From an uncultured Bacilli bacterium (GTDB lineage Bacteria > Bacillota_I > Bacilli_A > RF39 > UBA660): a stretch of DNA of 41,137 nt. The position numbers and the translations under genes were made by a program. The notes beneath the pieces were generated by a model that saw nothing but the letters and a program-made list of their open reading frames with translations, searched no databases and was not told the origin of the DNA. Location of the stretch: positions 1-41,137 of the forward strand of contig CANRBS010000006.1 in the NCBI GenBank assembly GCA_947628895.1, in the 5' to 3' direction. Positions within the stretch are counted from its first letter, which is position 1. Each line of letters begins with the position of its first letter. Below are positions 27,199 through 38,076 of the stretch, one piece after another.

Positions 27199-27870
27199 AT
27201 GAACGGTATGGAAGTTGAACTTGATAGTGATTCATCAAAAAAAATAGATTTCAAAAAAATCTTTTATTTATGTGTTAAAAGATTTTTTGATATTTTTGTT
27301 TCTTTGGTTGCCTTAATAATTTTATTACCATTATTTTTAATATTAGCTGTTTTAATAAAGATAGATTCTAAAGGTAAAGTGTTTTATAAACATAAAAGAA
27401 TAGGAAAAAATGGAAAAATTATTTATTTATATAAATTTAGAAGTATGTATAATGATGCTGAAGAAAGACTTAAAGAAATGTTAAAAGATCCAAAAATAAA
27501 AAAAGAATGGGAAGAAAATTTTAAAATTGATAATGATCCTAGAATAACTAGAGTTGGAAAAATATTAAGAAGAACTTCAATTGATGAACTACCACAATTA
27601 CTTAATATTATTAAAGGAGACATGAGTATTGTAGGACCAAGACCACTTGTAGAAGATGAAATAAAAAAATATGGTAAAAATAAAGATAAATTTTTAAGTG
27701 TAACTCCAGGTTTAACAGGATGGTGGGCTTGTAATGGTAGAAGTTGTAGAACATATAAAGATAGAATAAAATTAGAATTATATTATGTTGATAATAGAAG
27801 TATATGGTTAGACATTAAAATTATTTTTATGACTGTTGGTGCAGTTATAAAAGGACATGGAGCTAAATAG
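27199..27870 (+). CDS. priming sugar-phosphate transferase (PF02397-type)
   Basis: YLYKFRSMYNDAEE...LRRTSIDELPQLLNIIKGDMSIVGPRPL...PGLTGWWACNGR. Confidence 0.95.
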   Translation: MNGMEVELDSDSSKKIDFKKIFYLCVKRFFDIFVSLVALIILLPLFLILAVLIKIDSKGKVFYKHKRIGKNGKIIYLYKFRSMYNDAEERLKEMLKDPKIKKEWEENFKIDNDPRITRVGKILRRTSIDELPQLLNIIKGDMSIVGPRPLVEDEIKKYGKNKDKFLSVTPGLTGWWACNGRSCRTYKDRIKLELYYVDNRSIWLDIKIIFMTVGAVIKGHGAK

Positions 27871-27893
27871 AATTCTATATAAGGAGATGTTAC

Positions 27894-29342
27894 ATGAAAA
27901 GGAAAAAAACGGTAAAAAAATTAAAAACATATGTTTTACTAAGCACAATATTTGCTTTAATATCAATATTCAGTTTTATTTTATTTACTGGAATATTATT
28001 AAAATTGAATATTTTACCAACTAAATATTTAATTTTATTTTTTATAATTATATTTATAGTTTATTTAATACTATTTTTATTTTCTTTTAAAATAAAAAAT
28101 AAAGTAATAAAAATTATTTCTTATATTTTAAGTACTTTAATATCTATAATATTTATAGTTGGTTCAGTGTATCTTAAAAATACATCTAATTTTTTAAATA
28201 AAGTTCAAGGTGAAGATTATGATAGTTTATCTTTTTCTATGATTGTATTGAAAGATAGTAAATATAATGGTATTTCAGATTTAAAGGATAAATTTATTGG
28301 ATATTTAGATGATGAATATAAAAATGATATAATAGAAAATTTAAAAAATGTTTCTTTTGAAGAATTTTTAAGTACTGATGCAAATTCTTTATATGATAGT
28401 TTAATAAATAAGGATATAAGTGCATTTGTTATTGAAGATAATTTTTATCAAGTATTAAAGGAAGAGATAAAGGAAGTAGAAGAAAAAACAAAAATTATTT
28501 ATAATTTTGAAGTAAAAATTAAAGTTAAAAAAGAAGAAGAAAATTTAGCTTCAATTAATGAACCATTTATTGTTTATATAAGTGGTATAGATCAATATGG
28601 AAAAATAGAATCAGTTAGAGGTAGAAGTGATGTAAATCAACTTGCTGTAATTAATCCAAATACACATCATATTTTACTTTTAAATACACCTAGAGATTAT
28701 TATGTACAACTTGCTGGTACTAGTGGTACAAAAGACAAATTGACACATGCTGGTATGTATGGTGTAAATAAAAGTATAGAAACACTTGAAAATTTTTATA
28801 ATATAGATATTGATTATTATTTTAAAGTTAATTTTAATACTGTAGTTAAACTAGTAGATACAATTGGTGGAATTGAAGTATATTCTGATACAGATTTAGT
28901 TTTATTCCAAGATAAATCTACACATATAAAAGTTGGAGTGAATAAATTAAATGGAAAACAAGCATTAGCATATGCTAGAGAAAGATTTGGATATCTTACT
29001 GGTGATAGACATAGAGGAGAAAATCAACAAGCTGTAATTAAAGCAATAATAGATAAAGTTACTTCATCAAAAGTTTTAATTGGTAAATATAATAGTATTT
29101 TAAAATCATTAGAAGGTTCTTTTCAAACAAATATGCCGGCAAATACCATTACATCATTTTTGAAAAAACAACTAAATGAAATGCCAAATTGGAAAATAGA
29201 TACTTATTCAGTAACTGGTAGTGATGGAAGAGATTATACATATACTATGGGAAATAAGACAAAACTATATGTAATGATACCAAATGAAAAGACAGTAAAA
29301 ACAGCTAAGGAAAAAATTAAATCAATTTTAGAAGAAAAATAA
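27894..29342 (+). CDS. LytR-CpsA-Psr (LCP) family glycopolymer ligase
   Basis: ISGIDQYG...GRSDVNQLAVINPNTHHILLLNTPRDYYV...YARERFGYLTGDRHRGENQQ. Confidence 0.95.
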   Translation: MKRKKTVKKLKTYVLLSTIFALISIFSFILFTGILLKLNILPTKYLILFFIIIFIVYLILFLFSFKIKNKVIKIISYILSTLISIIFIVGSVYLKNTSNFLNKVQGEDYDSLSFSMIVLKDSKYNGISDLKDKFIGYLDDEYKNDIIENLKNVSFEEFLSTDANSLYDSLINKDISAFVIEDNFYQVLKEEIKEVEEKTKIIYNFEVKIKVKKEEENLASINEPFIVYISGIDQYGKIESVRGRSDVNQLAVINPNTHHILLLNTPRDYYVQLAGTSGTKDKLTHAGMYGVNKSIETLENFYNIDIDYYFKVNFNTVVKLVDTIGGIEVYSDTDLVLFQDKSTHIKVGVNKLNGKQALAYARERFGYLTGDRHRGENQQAVIKAIIDKVTSSKVLIGKYNSILKSLEGSFQTNMPANTITSFLKKQLNEMPNWKIDTYSVTGSDGRDYTYTMGNKTKLYVMIPNEKTVKTAKEKIKSILEEK

Positions 29343-29361
29343 CAATTGGAGGTAAATATAA

Positions 29362-30570
29362 ATGAAAATTGGAGTAGTAGGGACAGGATATGTAGGATTA
29401 TCTCTTGCTTGCTTATTTAGTAAAAGTAATAAAGTTAGAGCAATTGACATTGTAAAAGAAAAAGTTGATATGATTAATAATCATAAGTCACCAATAGTAG
29501 ATAAAGAAATAGAAAAATATTTAACAGAAGAAAAATTAGATTTAGAAGCAACTACTGATTCTGAATCTGTGTATAAATGGGCTGATTTAATCATAATAGC
29601 TACTCCAACAAATTATGATATAGATAAAGGATATTTTGATACTAGTAGTATTGAAAGTGTAATTGAAAATATTTTATCAGTTAATAGAAAAGTTGCAATA
29701 GTAATAAAATCAACTGTACCGGTTGGATATACTGAAAGTATAATAGAAAAATACAATTACAAAAATATAGTTTTTAGTCCAGAATTTTTAAGAGAAGGAA
29801 CCGCATTATATGATAATTTGTATCCAAGTAGAATTATAGTAGGTAGAGATATAAATTGTAAAGAAGCAGTAGAAACATCTAAAATATTTGCAGAATTATT
29901 GAAAAATGGTGCTGTATCAAAAGATGTTCCAGTATTATTTACTGATACTACAAAATCTGCTGAATGTATTAAATTATTTGCTAATACTTATTTAGCCTTG
30001 AGAGTAGCATATTTTAATGAAATAGATTCATATGCTGAAGAAAATAATTTAAACACTAAAGAAATAGTTGAGGGAATTTGTTTAGATCCAAGAATAGGAA
30101 TGTATTATAATAATCCTAGTTTTGGTTATGGTGGATATTGTTTACCAAAAGATACTAAACAATTACTTGCAAATTACAAAGATATACCACAAAAATTAAT
30201 AACAGCTATTATAGAAAGCAATGCTGTTAGGAAAGACTTTATTGCTAATAGAATTATAGAAATTTTAAATAAAAATAAAAGTGATAAAAAAACAGTTGGT
30301 GTTTACAGATTAACTATGAAATCAAATAGTGATAATTTTAGATCTAGTAGTATTCAAGATGTAATTAAAATATTAAAGAATAAAGGTATTGAAATTATAA
30401 TTTATGAACCAACACTTAAAAATCAAGAATTTTTTGATGATTATAAATTATGTAATGATTTTAATGAATTTAAAGAGAAATCAGATGTAATTATTGCTAA
30501 TAGATTTACAGAAGAGCTAGAAAATGTAAAAGAAAAAGTATATACTAGAGATATATATAGAAGGGATTAA
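29362..30570 (+). CDS. UDP-glucose 6-dehydrogenase family
   Basis: [71 protein letters not shown]. Confidence 0.95.
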   Translation: MKIGVVGTGYVGLSLACLFSKSNKVRAIDIVKEKVDMINNHKSPIVDKEIEKYLTEEKLDLEATTDSESVYKWADLIIIATPTNYDIDKGYFDTSSIESVIENILSVNRKVAIVIKSTVPVGYTESIIEKYNYKNIVFSPEFLREGTALYDNLYPSRIIVGRDINCKEAVETSKIFAELLKNGAVSKDVPVLFTDTTKSAECIKLFANTYLALRVAYFNEIDSYAEENNLNTKEIVEGICLDPRIGMYYNNPSFGYGGYCLPKDTKQLLANYKDIPQKLITAIIESNAVRKDFIANRIIEILNKNKSDKKTVGVYRLTMKSNSDNFRSSSIQDVIKILKNKGIEIIIYEPTLKNQEFFDDYKLCNDFNEFKEKSDVIIANRFTEELENVKEKVYTRDIYRRD

Positions 30571-30598
30571 AAATATAAATATATTTTAGGTGAGTATT

Positions 30599-31672
30599 AT
30601 GAAAAGTGTTAAAATATCAGTTATAATGCCTGTATATAATGTTGAAGAATTTTTACCAAAAGCCATAGAAAGTGTCTTAAATCAAACTCTTAAAGATTTT
30701 GAATTATTTGTTGTAGATGATGGCTCTACTGATAGTAGCGGAAAAATATGTGATGAATATGCAGCTAAAGATAAAAGAGTAAAGGCATTACATAAGAAAA
30801 ATGGTGGGGCTCCCGAAGCTAGAAATATGGCTATTGAAAAAGCAAAAGGAAAATATATATATTGTATTGATTCAGATGATTGGATTGAAAAAGATTATTT
30901 AGAAAAAATGTACGATTTAGCTGAAAAAAATAATGCTGATATTGTTATAACTGGTTTTTTAATGGAATATTATCAAAATGGAAAATCTGTAATTTATAGT
31001 ACATCTTGCGAAGATGTGGTATATTCTAATAAAAAAGATTTTAGAAAAAATGCATATAAATATTTTAATAATAGCTTTTTAAGCTTAGTTTGCAATAAGT
31101 TATTAAAAAGAGATATTATTATGAAAAACAATATTAGATTTCCTAAAACTAAGTGGGATGATCATCATTTTAATATGGATTTCTTAATGGATGCTAATGT
31201 TGTTGTAATATCTTCAATAGCAAAATATCATTGGTATCGTTCTAGAGCAGGAGCAGAAACAATGATTAATTATAGTGATCCAAATATGTTTGAAAAAAGA
31301 ATAGAACATTATGAACATGTTTTAAAACTATATAAGCATTGGAATTTACTTGACGATGAAAAAAGTATGGATGGAATTAGTTGCTATTTTGTTGGTAGGG
31401 CTTTTCAATGTATTCAAGAACTTACTGACAATAAAAATTTGACTATGAAAGAGAAAAGAGCAAAGATTAAATATATTTTGGAAAACAAATATACAAAAAA
31501 TTCTTTAAAGAATGCCAAATCATTATCTACTAAGTTCAAGATATTAGTAATACCAATGAAACTTAATAATATTACATTATGTATTATTTTTAGCAAAGTA
31601 ATAAATTTTATTAGAGCTCATTTTAAAGGCTTATTTATTAAGATAAAAGAAAAAGAAGTGCATGGTAAGTAG
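30599..31672 (+). CDS. GT2 family glycosyltransferase
   Basis: ISVIMPVYNVEEFLPKAIESVLNQTLKDFELFVVDDGSTDSSG...YIYCIDSDDWI. Confidence 0.95.
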   Translation: MKSVKISVIMPVYNVEEFLPKAIESVLNQTLKDFELFVVDDGSTDSSGKICDEYAAKDKRVKALHKKNGGAPEARNMAIEKAKGKYIYCIDSDDWIEKDYLEKMYDLAEKNNADIVITGFLMEYYQNGKSVIYSTSCEDVVYSNKKDFRKNAYKYFNNSFLSLVCNKLLKRDIIMKNNIRFPKTKWDDHHFNMDFLMDANVVVISSIAKYHWYRSRAGAETMINYSDPNMFEKRIEHYEHVLKLYKHWNLLDDEKSMDGISCYFVGRAFQCIQELTDNKNLTMKEKRAKIKYILENKYTKNSLKNAKSLSTKFKILVIPMKLNNITLCIIFSKVINFIRAHFKGLFIKIKEKEVHGK

Positions 31673-31679
31673 GTGATTT

Positions 31680-32948
31680 ATGAAAAAGACTAAATACTTA
31701 ATTATAGGTGCCGGAATTACAGGCCTAACATTTGCTAATTATGTTGATGATTATTTAATTGTAGAAAAAGATGAAAAAATAGGTGGTTATTGCAAAACAA
31801 TTAAAAAAAATGGATTTGTATTTGACTATGCAGGCCACTTTTTCCATTTTAAAACTGATGAATGGAAAAAGTTTTTTTTAGATAATGTTAAAAATAGTGA
31901 ATTAGTTAAAAAAAATAAATGTACTAAAATATATTATAAAGATAAATTAATAGATTATCCATTTCAAATGAACATTCATCAACTTGAAAAACAAGATTTT
32001 ATAAATTGTCTTTATGATTTATTCAATAAAGAAGAAAAAGAAAAATATTCTAACTTTTTAGAAATGTTATATGGAAAATTTGGTAAATCAATAACTGAAA
32101 TGTTTTTAAAACCATATAATGAAAAATTATATGCAGTTGATTTAAAAAAGCTAGATACTAATGCAATGGGTCGCTTTTTTCCATATGCAGATAAAGAACA
32201 AATAATCAAAAATATGAAAGAAGAAAATGCAAATTCCTATAATAATACATTTTTATATCCTAAAGAGGGAGCAGAATTTTTTATAGAAATTTTAGAAAAA
32301 AAATTAAATTCAGAAAAAATTTTATTAAATACTACTATTGAAAAAATAAATTTAAAAGAAAAATATGTGATAGTAAATAATGATGAAAAAATTTATTTTG
32401 AGTATTTAATTAACACTATACCATTTAATAATTTTTTAAAATTAACAGAAGAGAAAGAATATATAGAATTATCTAAAAAGCTATCATATAATAAAGTACT
32501 AGTATTAAATTTAGGATTCAATAAAAAATCTAAATATACACAAGAACATTGGATTTATGTACCTGAAAAAGAATATAATTATTATCGTGTAGGGTTTTAT
32601 AATAATATTTTGGGTCAAGATAAATTAAGTTTATATATTGAAATAGGTCTATCAAAAGATGATAAGGTTAATGTTGATTTAGAACTTAAAAAAACTCTTG
32701 AAAATTTAAAAGTTCAACATATTATAGATAAAGATATGAAATTAGAAGAAAGTGAAATTATTTTAATGAATCCTGCTTATGTACATATAGAAGATAAAAC
32801 AAATAAGCAAATAGATAATGTAATGAAAAAAATGAATGAAAATAATATTTATAGTATTGGTAGATATGGAGCATGGACATATTGTTCAATGGAAGATTGT
32901 ATGATAAGTGCTAAAGAATTAGCAAGTAAATTGATGAAAGGAAAATAA
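31680..32948 (+). CDS. FAD-dependent oxidoreductase, amine-oxidase/UGM-like
   Basis: YLIIGAGITGLTFANYVDDYLIVEKDEKIGGYCKTI dinucleotide-binding motif; FDYAGHFFHF. Confidence 0.8.
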   Translation: MKKTKYLIIGAGITGLTFANYVDDYLIVEKDEKIGGYCKTIKKNGFVFDYAGHFFHFKTDEWKKFFLDNVKNSELVKKNKCTKIYYKDKLIDYPFQMNIHQLEKQDFINCLYDLFNKEEKEKYSNFLEMLYGKFGKSITEMFLKPYNEKLYAVDLKKLDTNAMGRFFPYADKEQIIKNMKEENANSYNNTFLYPKEGAEFFIEILEKKLNSEKILLNTTIEKINLKEKYVIVNNDEKIYFEYLINTIPFNNFLKLTEEKEYIELSKKLSYNKVLVLNLGFNKKSKYTQEHWIYVPEKEYNYYRVGFYNNILGQDKLSLYIEIGLSKDDKVNVDLELKKTLENLKVQHIIDKDMKLEESEIILMNPAYVHIEDKTNKQIDNVMKKMNENNIYSIGRYGAWTYCSMEDCMISAKELASKLMKGK

Positions 32949-32964
32949 CTAATTGGTGATATTT

Positions 32965-34842
32965 ATGTATGATTATAAAAATATAATAAAGCAAATAGCT
33001 AAATATGAATATATATCATTTGATGTTTTTGATACTTTGATAAAAAGAAATATTGAAAATCCAACTGATTTATTTGATTTAGTTCAAAAAATTTATAATC
33101 AAACTAATAAACCATTATTAGAAAATTTTAAAGAAAAAAGAATTGAAGCTGAAAGGAAAGCTAGAGAATTATCAAGCCATAAAGAGCCTAATATAGATGA
33201 TATTTATAAAATAATTGATATAGATAATAAAAAACAAGTAAAAGAATTAGAAATTAAATTAGAAATAAATATATGTCAGCAAAATAAAGATTTTTACTCA
33301 ATATATAATTATGCTAAGCAAAGTAAGAAAAAAATTATTATAACTTCAGATATGTATTTAAGAAAAGAAACTTTAGAAGAAATATTATCAAATGCTAATA
33401 TTAAATACGATTATCTTTTTTTATCAAATGATATAAAATTAAATAAACATAATGGTAAAATATACCCATATATATTAAAAAAATTAAATATAAAACCAAG
33501 TCAATTATTGCATATAGGTGATTCTAAAAGATCTGACTATATAATTCCTAAATTATATAGAATTAAATCTATATTAATTCCTAAAAAAATTAATAAATTA
33601 AGATATTATAAAGATTATAAAGCAAATGAACTTAGTGATAATATTATAAAAAATTATATTAATAATAATTTACCATTAGATAAAGATATTTATTATCAAA
33701 TTGGTTACGAAATATTAGGTATTATATTATTGGGATATTCTAATTGGCTAAAAGATAGTTTACAAAAAGAAAAGATAAATAAAGTATTTTTTTTATCTAG
33801 AGAAGGTGCATTATTAAAAAAAGCTTTTGATTTAATAAACAACACGAAAATAGAAACAAAATATTTATATTTATCAAGAAGAAGTACAAGACCTAGTTTG
33901 CTTAAAAATATTAATAATTTAGAAGAAGTATTTGATATTTGTAAAACACGAAGAATAATAGATTTAGAAAGTTTTTTTATGAATGTTGGTTTGAATATTA
34001 ATGATTATAATGATTTAATAAAAAAATATAATATTACTAAAAATATTAATATTGATAAAATAGAGAATTTTGATAAATTATTTGATTCAATAAAAAAAGA
34101 TATATTAAAAAATGCTAAAAGAGAAGAAAAAAACTTACTATTATATTTAAATAGTCAAGGCTTTAAAGATAAAATAGCTATATCAGATATAGGATGGTCT
34201 GGAACAATGCAGTCATCATTAATAAATATTGCTTATCAAAATAAAATAGATGTTGATATAACTGGATATTATGTTGGACAATTAAAAGCAGCTTATAAAA
34301 ATATAAAAAAAGGTGATAAACAATTTGGTTATTTATTTAATTATGAATCTGATGAAATGCAAATTAGAGCATTTATAAGTTTATTTGAAAATTTATTTTC
34401 TTGTAATCACGGAACAACAATTAAATATGAAGAACATTCTGGTATAATTAAACCAATATTAGCGGATTATGAGCATTCAGATAAAGAAAGCAAAATTTTT
34501 GAAACAATACAAGAAGGAGCATTAGATTTTGTTAAAAATTTTCAAACTTTAAATATAAATTTAACTGAATTTAATATTTCATTTGTTTCTTATGGTATTA
34601 AAAGGCTTGGTATTAATCCAACATTATTTGATGTTAAACTTTTTGGAGATATTACTTATTTAGATACAAAAATATTTTATCTTGCAAAACCTAGAAATAT
34701 AATTTATTATATAATTAGACCAAAAATGTTATTAAATGATTTATTGAATAGTAATTGGAAAGTTGGATTTTTAAAAAGATTATTTAAAATAAAACTAAAT
34801 TATTATAAAATTTATAAACTTATGGCAGGTGGTAATAAATGA
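32965..34842 (+). CDS. large HAD-superfamily protein (COG5610-like) of polysaccharide loci
   Basis: ISFDVFDTLIKR, IITSDMYLRKETL, LLHIGDSKRSDY plus C-terminal domain with YLSRRSTRPSLL; ATG at 32965. Confidence 0.8.
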   Translation: MYDYKNIIKQIAKYEYISFDVFDTLIKRNIENPTDLFDLVQKIYNQTNKPLLENFKEKRIEAERKARELSSHKEPNIDDIYKIIDIDNKKQVKELEIKLEINICQQNKDFYSIYNYAKQSKKKIIITSDMYLRKETLEEILSNANIKYDYLFLSNDIKLNKHNGKIYPYILKKLNIKPSQLLHIGDSKRSDYIIPKLYRIKSILIPKKINKLRYYKDYKANELSDNIIKNYINNNLPLDKDIYYQIGYEILGIILLGYSNWLKDSLQKEKINKVFFLSREGALLKKAFDLINNTKIETKYLYLSRRSTRPSLLKNINNLEEVFDICKTRRIIDLESFFMNVGLNINDYNDLIKKYNITKNINIDKIENFDKLFDSIKKDILKNAKREEKNLLLYLNSQGFKDKIAISDIGWSGTMQSSLINIAYQNKIDVDITGYYVGQLKAAYKNIKKGDKQFGYLFNYESDEMQIRAFISLFENLFSCNHGTTIKYEEHSGIIKPILADYEHSDKESKIFETIQEGALDFVKNFQTLNINLTEFNISFVSYGIKRLGINPTLFDVKLFGDITYLDTKIFYLAKPRNIIYYIIRPKMLLNDLLNSNWKVGFLKRLFKIKLNYYKIYKLMAGGNK

Positions 34843-35990
34843 AAAAAATTTTGTTTGTTTCTAATGCAATTCAAGAAGGTGGAGCAACAAAATCATTATT
34901 TTATTTAGCCAATACTTTAAAAAATGATTTTGAACCTATAATATTAGTAACTAAAAAAGGTTATTTAACAGACATGTGTGATAAAAATAATATAAAATAT
35001 TTAATTTTAAATTATAAACCTTTTTTAATTGATGAAAGAGCAACAGGATTAAAAAAAATTATTAAAAGAATATTACGACCATTACTAAAATTAAGATATA
35101 TAATTTGTAATAAGATTTCATTAAATAAAATTGATAAATTAATTAATATGGAAGAAATCTCATTAATTCATACAAATGTAAATAGAGATGATTTTGGTGC
35201 TTTATTAAGTAAAAAATTTAATATTCCACATATATGGCATTTAAGAGAATTTGGTGATTTAGATTATAAATGTTATTCTTATAGAAAAAATTATATTAAA
35301 TTTATGAATGAAAATACCAAATATTTTATTGCAATTTCTAATGCAGTAAAGAATCACTTTGTTACAAAAGGAATTAACAAAGATAAAATAAAAGTTATAT
35401 ATAATGGTGTTAAAATAAATAATAATCCAAAAATAAATGAAAATAAAAATTTAAATATTTTATTTATGGGAGGAATTCAAGAAAGTAAAGGGCAGCATGA
35501 ATTAATAGAAGCTTTAAATCTTATACCAAAAGAAATAAGCAAAAATATAAAAGTTGATTTCTATGGTACAAGTGTTAAAGATTATAAAAATTTATTAATT
35601 AATAAAATAAATGAATATAATCTTCAAAACATAACATTTCATGATTACATAAATAATATTGATAATATAATGAGTAATTATAATGTGGGAATTATGTGTT
35701 CTAAATCTGAAGCTTTTGGTAGAGTAATTGTAGAATATATGGCAAATAAATTAATTACTATTGTACCAAATAGAGGGGCTTGTCCAGAAATAGTATCTAA
35801 TGGTACAGGATTTGTTTATAAATACGGTGATTATGATGATTTATCAAACATTATTATTAAAATCTATAAAATGAATTTTGAAGAAAGAAAAGAAATTTTT
35901 GATAAAGGTTATGAAAGAGCAAAATTAAATTTTTCTGCTGAAAAAAATGCTGAAAATATAATAAAATTATATGAAAAAATATTAAAATAA
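34839..35990 (+). CDS. GT4-type glycosyltransferase
   Basis: VSNAIQEGGATKSLFYLA, VIYNGVKI, SKSEAFGRVIVEYMANKLITIVPNRGACPEIV. Confidence 0.93.
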   Translation: MKKILFVSNAIQEGGATKSLFYLANTLKNDFEPIILVTKKGYLTDMCDKNNIKYLILNYKPFLIDERATGLKKIIKRILRPLLKLRYIICNKISLNKIDKLINMEEISLIHTNVNRDDFGALLSKKFNIPHIWHLREFGDLDYKCYSYRKNYIKFMNENTKYFIAISNAVKNHFVTKGINKDKIKVIYNGVKINNNPKINENKNLNILFMGGIQESKGQHELIEALNLIPKEISKNIKVDFYGTSVKDYKNLLINKINEYNLQNITFHDYINNIDNIMSNYNVGIMCSKSEAFGRVIVEYMANKLITIVPNRGACPEIVSNGTGFVYKYGDYDDLSNIIIKIYKMNFEERKEIFDKGYERAKLNFSAEKNAENIIKLYEKILK

Positions 35991-36004
35991 AGGAGTGAAT
36001 ATAT

Positions 36005-38053
36005 ATGTTTAAATTGAAAATAGAATCAGATAAAATTTTCTATTTTTGTTATATACTCTTATTTATGGAAAATATGTTTTCAATGGTGCCAATTGTAAAT
36101 AAAATTTTAAATTTTTTAGGCAATCTTACTTTAATTGTTTTAGTATTTTATATTATATATATAAATAGAAAGTGTGAAAAAAGTACTTTTATTAAAATTT
36201 TAATATATTTATTTTTTGCAGCAATAACAGCTATTGTTGCAAAAAATAAGTTGTTATTAAAAATACTACTAATAATAATGGCTTTTAAAGATATTGATTT
36301 TGAAGATTTTACTAAAAAAGATTTTATATGTAGAGCAATATTTGTATTTTTTATTATATTATTAAATATTTTTGGTATTATAGAAAGCAATAATATTTTT
36401 AGAAATAATGGTACAATAAGATATTCATTAGGCTTTTTTCATACTAATATTTTAGGATTGCATACACTTATTTTATGTTTAGAATATTTATATATTAATC
36501 GTAAAGATGTAAAAACTAAACAATTTATAGCAGTTATAATTACACTATTATTTAATATTTTTATTACTGATAGTAGAGCATGTATAGTTTCATTATTATT
36601 AGTAATAGCATATTTATGTTTTTCAAATGAAAATTTATCAAAAATCTATAACAATCCAAAATGTAAATTCCTTATTAAAAATAGTTATACTATTATTATG
36701 ATTGCTATGATAATCCTATCATTAAGTTTTAGTGCAAAAAATATTTTATTTAGAAAAATGGATGTTTTATTATCAGGAAGACTATATGCAGCAAATTATT
36801 ATGTAAACAATTATAGTATATTAAAACCTTTTGGACAATATATTGAAATATTGGATAATATAAAAAGTGAAAATTTCTTAGCTCTTGATATTGGATATAT
36901 TCATATATTAGTAATATTTGGTCCTATTATGATTGCACTATTCTTTTATATGTTTTATGTAACATTTAAAAGACTTTATAAAAATAAAAATTATACTTTA
37001 ATCTCAATTTTTATTATTTGGGCAGTCTATTCATTAATAGAGACTAATGCATTATATGATATATATAATCCATTTTTAATAGTACTTTCAGTATTTTTCT
37101 ATAGCTATATAAAAGGTATTGATAATAATTTACGACTAAAAAAGCAAAGAGATAAATTAGAACGAGATTCATATGAGATTCTAAAAGAAATATTAAAAGA
37201 AATATATCAAAAAAGTTTATATTATTTACCAAAATCTTTGGCCCATAAAATATATTATTATAGACATACTGGAAAAAAACTAGATTTAAAAAATCCAAAA
37301 GATTTTAATGAAAAAATACAATATTTAATGGTTTATAAATATAGAGAAAAATATGGTAATTTAGCTGATAAATATTTAGTTCGTGATTACATTAAATCAA
37401 AAGGATATGAAGATTTATTACCAAAATTATATGGAATATATGATAGAGCAGAAGATATAGATATAAATTCTCTTCCAAATCAATTTGTTTTAAAAACTAA
37501 TCATGGTAGTGGAGGAATATTTATTTGTACTGATAAAAAAACATTTGATATTAATAATGCAAAAAAAGAATTAGATGAATTGTTAAAACAATCTTTTTCT
37601 AAAAAATGTTTAGAATATCATTATGATTATATTAAACCAAAAATTATTTGTGAAGAATATTTAAAAGATAAAAATCAAATAAATCCAACTGACTATAAAT
37701 TTTATTGTTATGATGGTCATGTTGAATGTATGTTACTTTGTTCAGAAAGAGAAAAAAGTTTAAGACTTGATTACTATGATCTTGATTGGAATTATTTAGA
37801 TTATGCTAAAGATGAGTTTAAAAGTAATAAAAAACATAACAAGCCAAAAAAATATAAAGAAATGATACAAATAGCTAAAGAGTTATCTAAAGGTTTTGCC
37901 TTTGTACGAGTAGATTTATATGAAATAAATGGTAAAATATATTTTGGTGAACTTACATTTACACCATATGCAGGAGTTATTAATTATAATAAGCAAGAAG
38001 CTCTTGATTATCTTGGTAGTTTAATGAAAATTGATGATGTAAAAAAAGAATAA
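36005..38053 (+). CDS. fusion: Wzy/O-antigen-ligase-like membrane domain + TupA-type ATP-grasp domain
   Basis: N-terminal ~370 aa polytopic with TDSRACIVSLLL; C-terminal YYRHTGKKLDLKNPKDFNEKIQYL...FVLKTNHGSGG...DYKFYCYDG...FVRVDLYEINGKIYFGELTFTPYAG (ATP-grasp TupA family). Confidence 0.85.
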   Translation: MFKLKIESDKIFYFCYILLFMENMFSMVPIVNKILNFLGNLTLIVLVFYIIYINRKCEKSTFIKILIYLFFAAITAIVAKNKLLLKILLIIMAFKDIDFEDFTKKDFICRAIFVFFIILLNIFGIIESNNIFRNNGTIRYSLGFFHTNILGLHTLILCLEYLYINRKDVKTKQFIAVIITLLFNIFITDSRACIVSLLLVIAYLCFSNENLSKIYNNPKCKFLIKNSYTIIMIAMIILSLSFSAKNILFRKMDVLLSGRLYAANYYVNNYSILKPFGQYIEILDNIKSENFLALDIGYIHILVIFGPIMIALFFYMFYVTFKRLYKNKNYTLISIFIIWAVYSLIETNALYDIYNPFLIVLSVFFYSYIKGIDNNLRLKKQRDKLERDSYEILKEILKEIYQKSLYYLPKSLAHKIYYYRHTGKKLDLKNPKDFNEKIQYLMVYKYREKYGNLADKYLVRDYIKSKGYEDLLPKLYGIYDRAEDIDINSLPNQFVLKTNHGSGGIFICTDKKTFDINNAKKELDELLKQSFSKKCLEYHYDYIKPKIICEEYLKDKNQINPTDYKFYCYDGHVECMLLCSEREKSLRLDYYDLDWNYLDYAKDEFKSNKKHNKPKKYKEMIQIAKELSKGFAFVRVDLYEINGKIYFGELTFTPYAGVINYNKQEALDYLGSLMKIDDVKKE

Positions 38054-38076
38054 ACTATAAAAAGTAAGGTGAAAGA

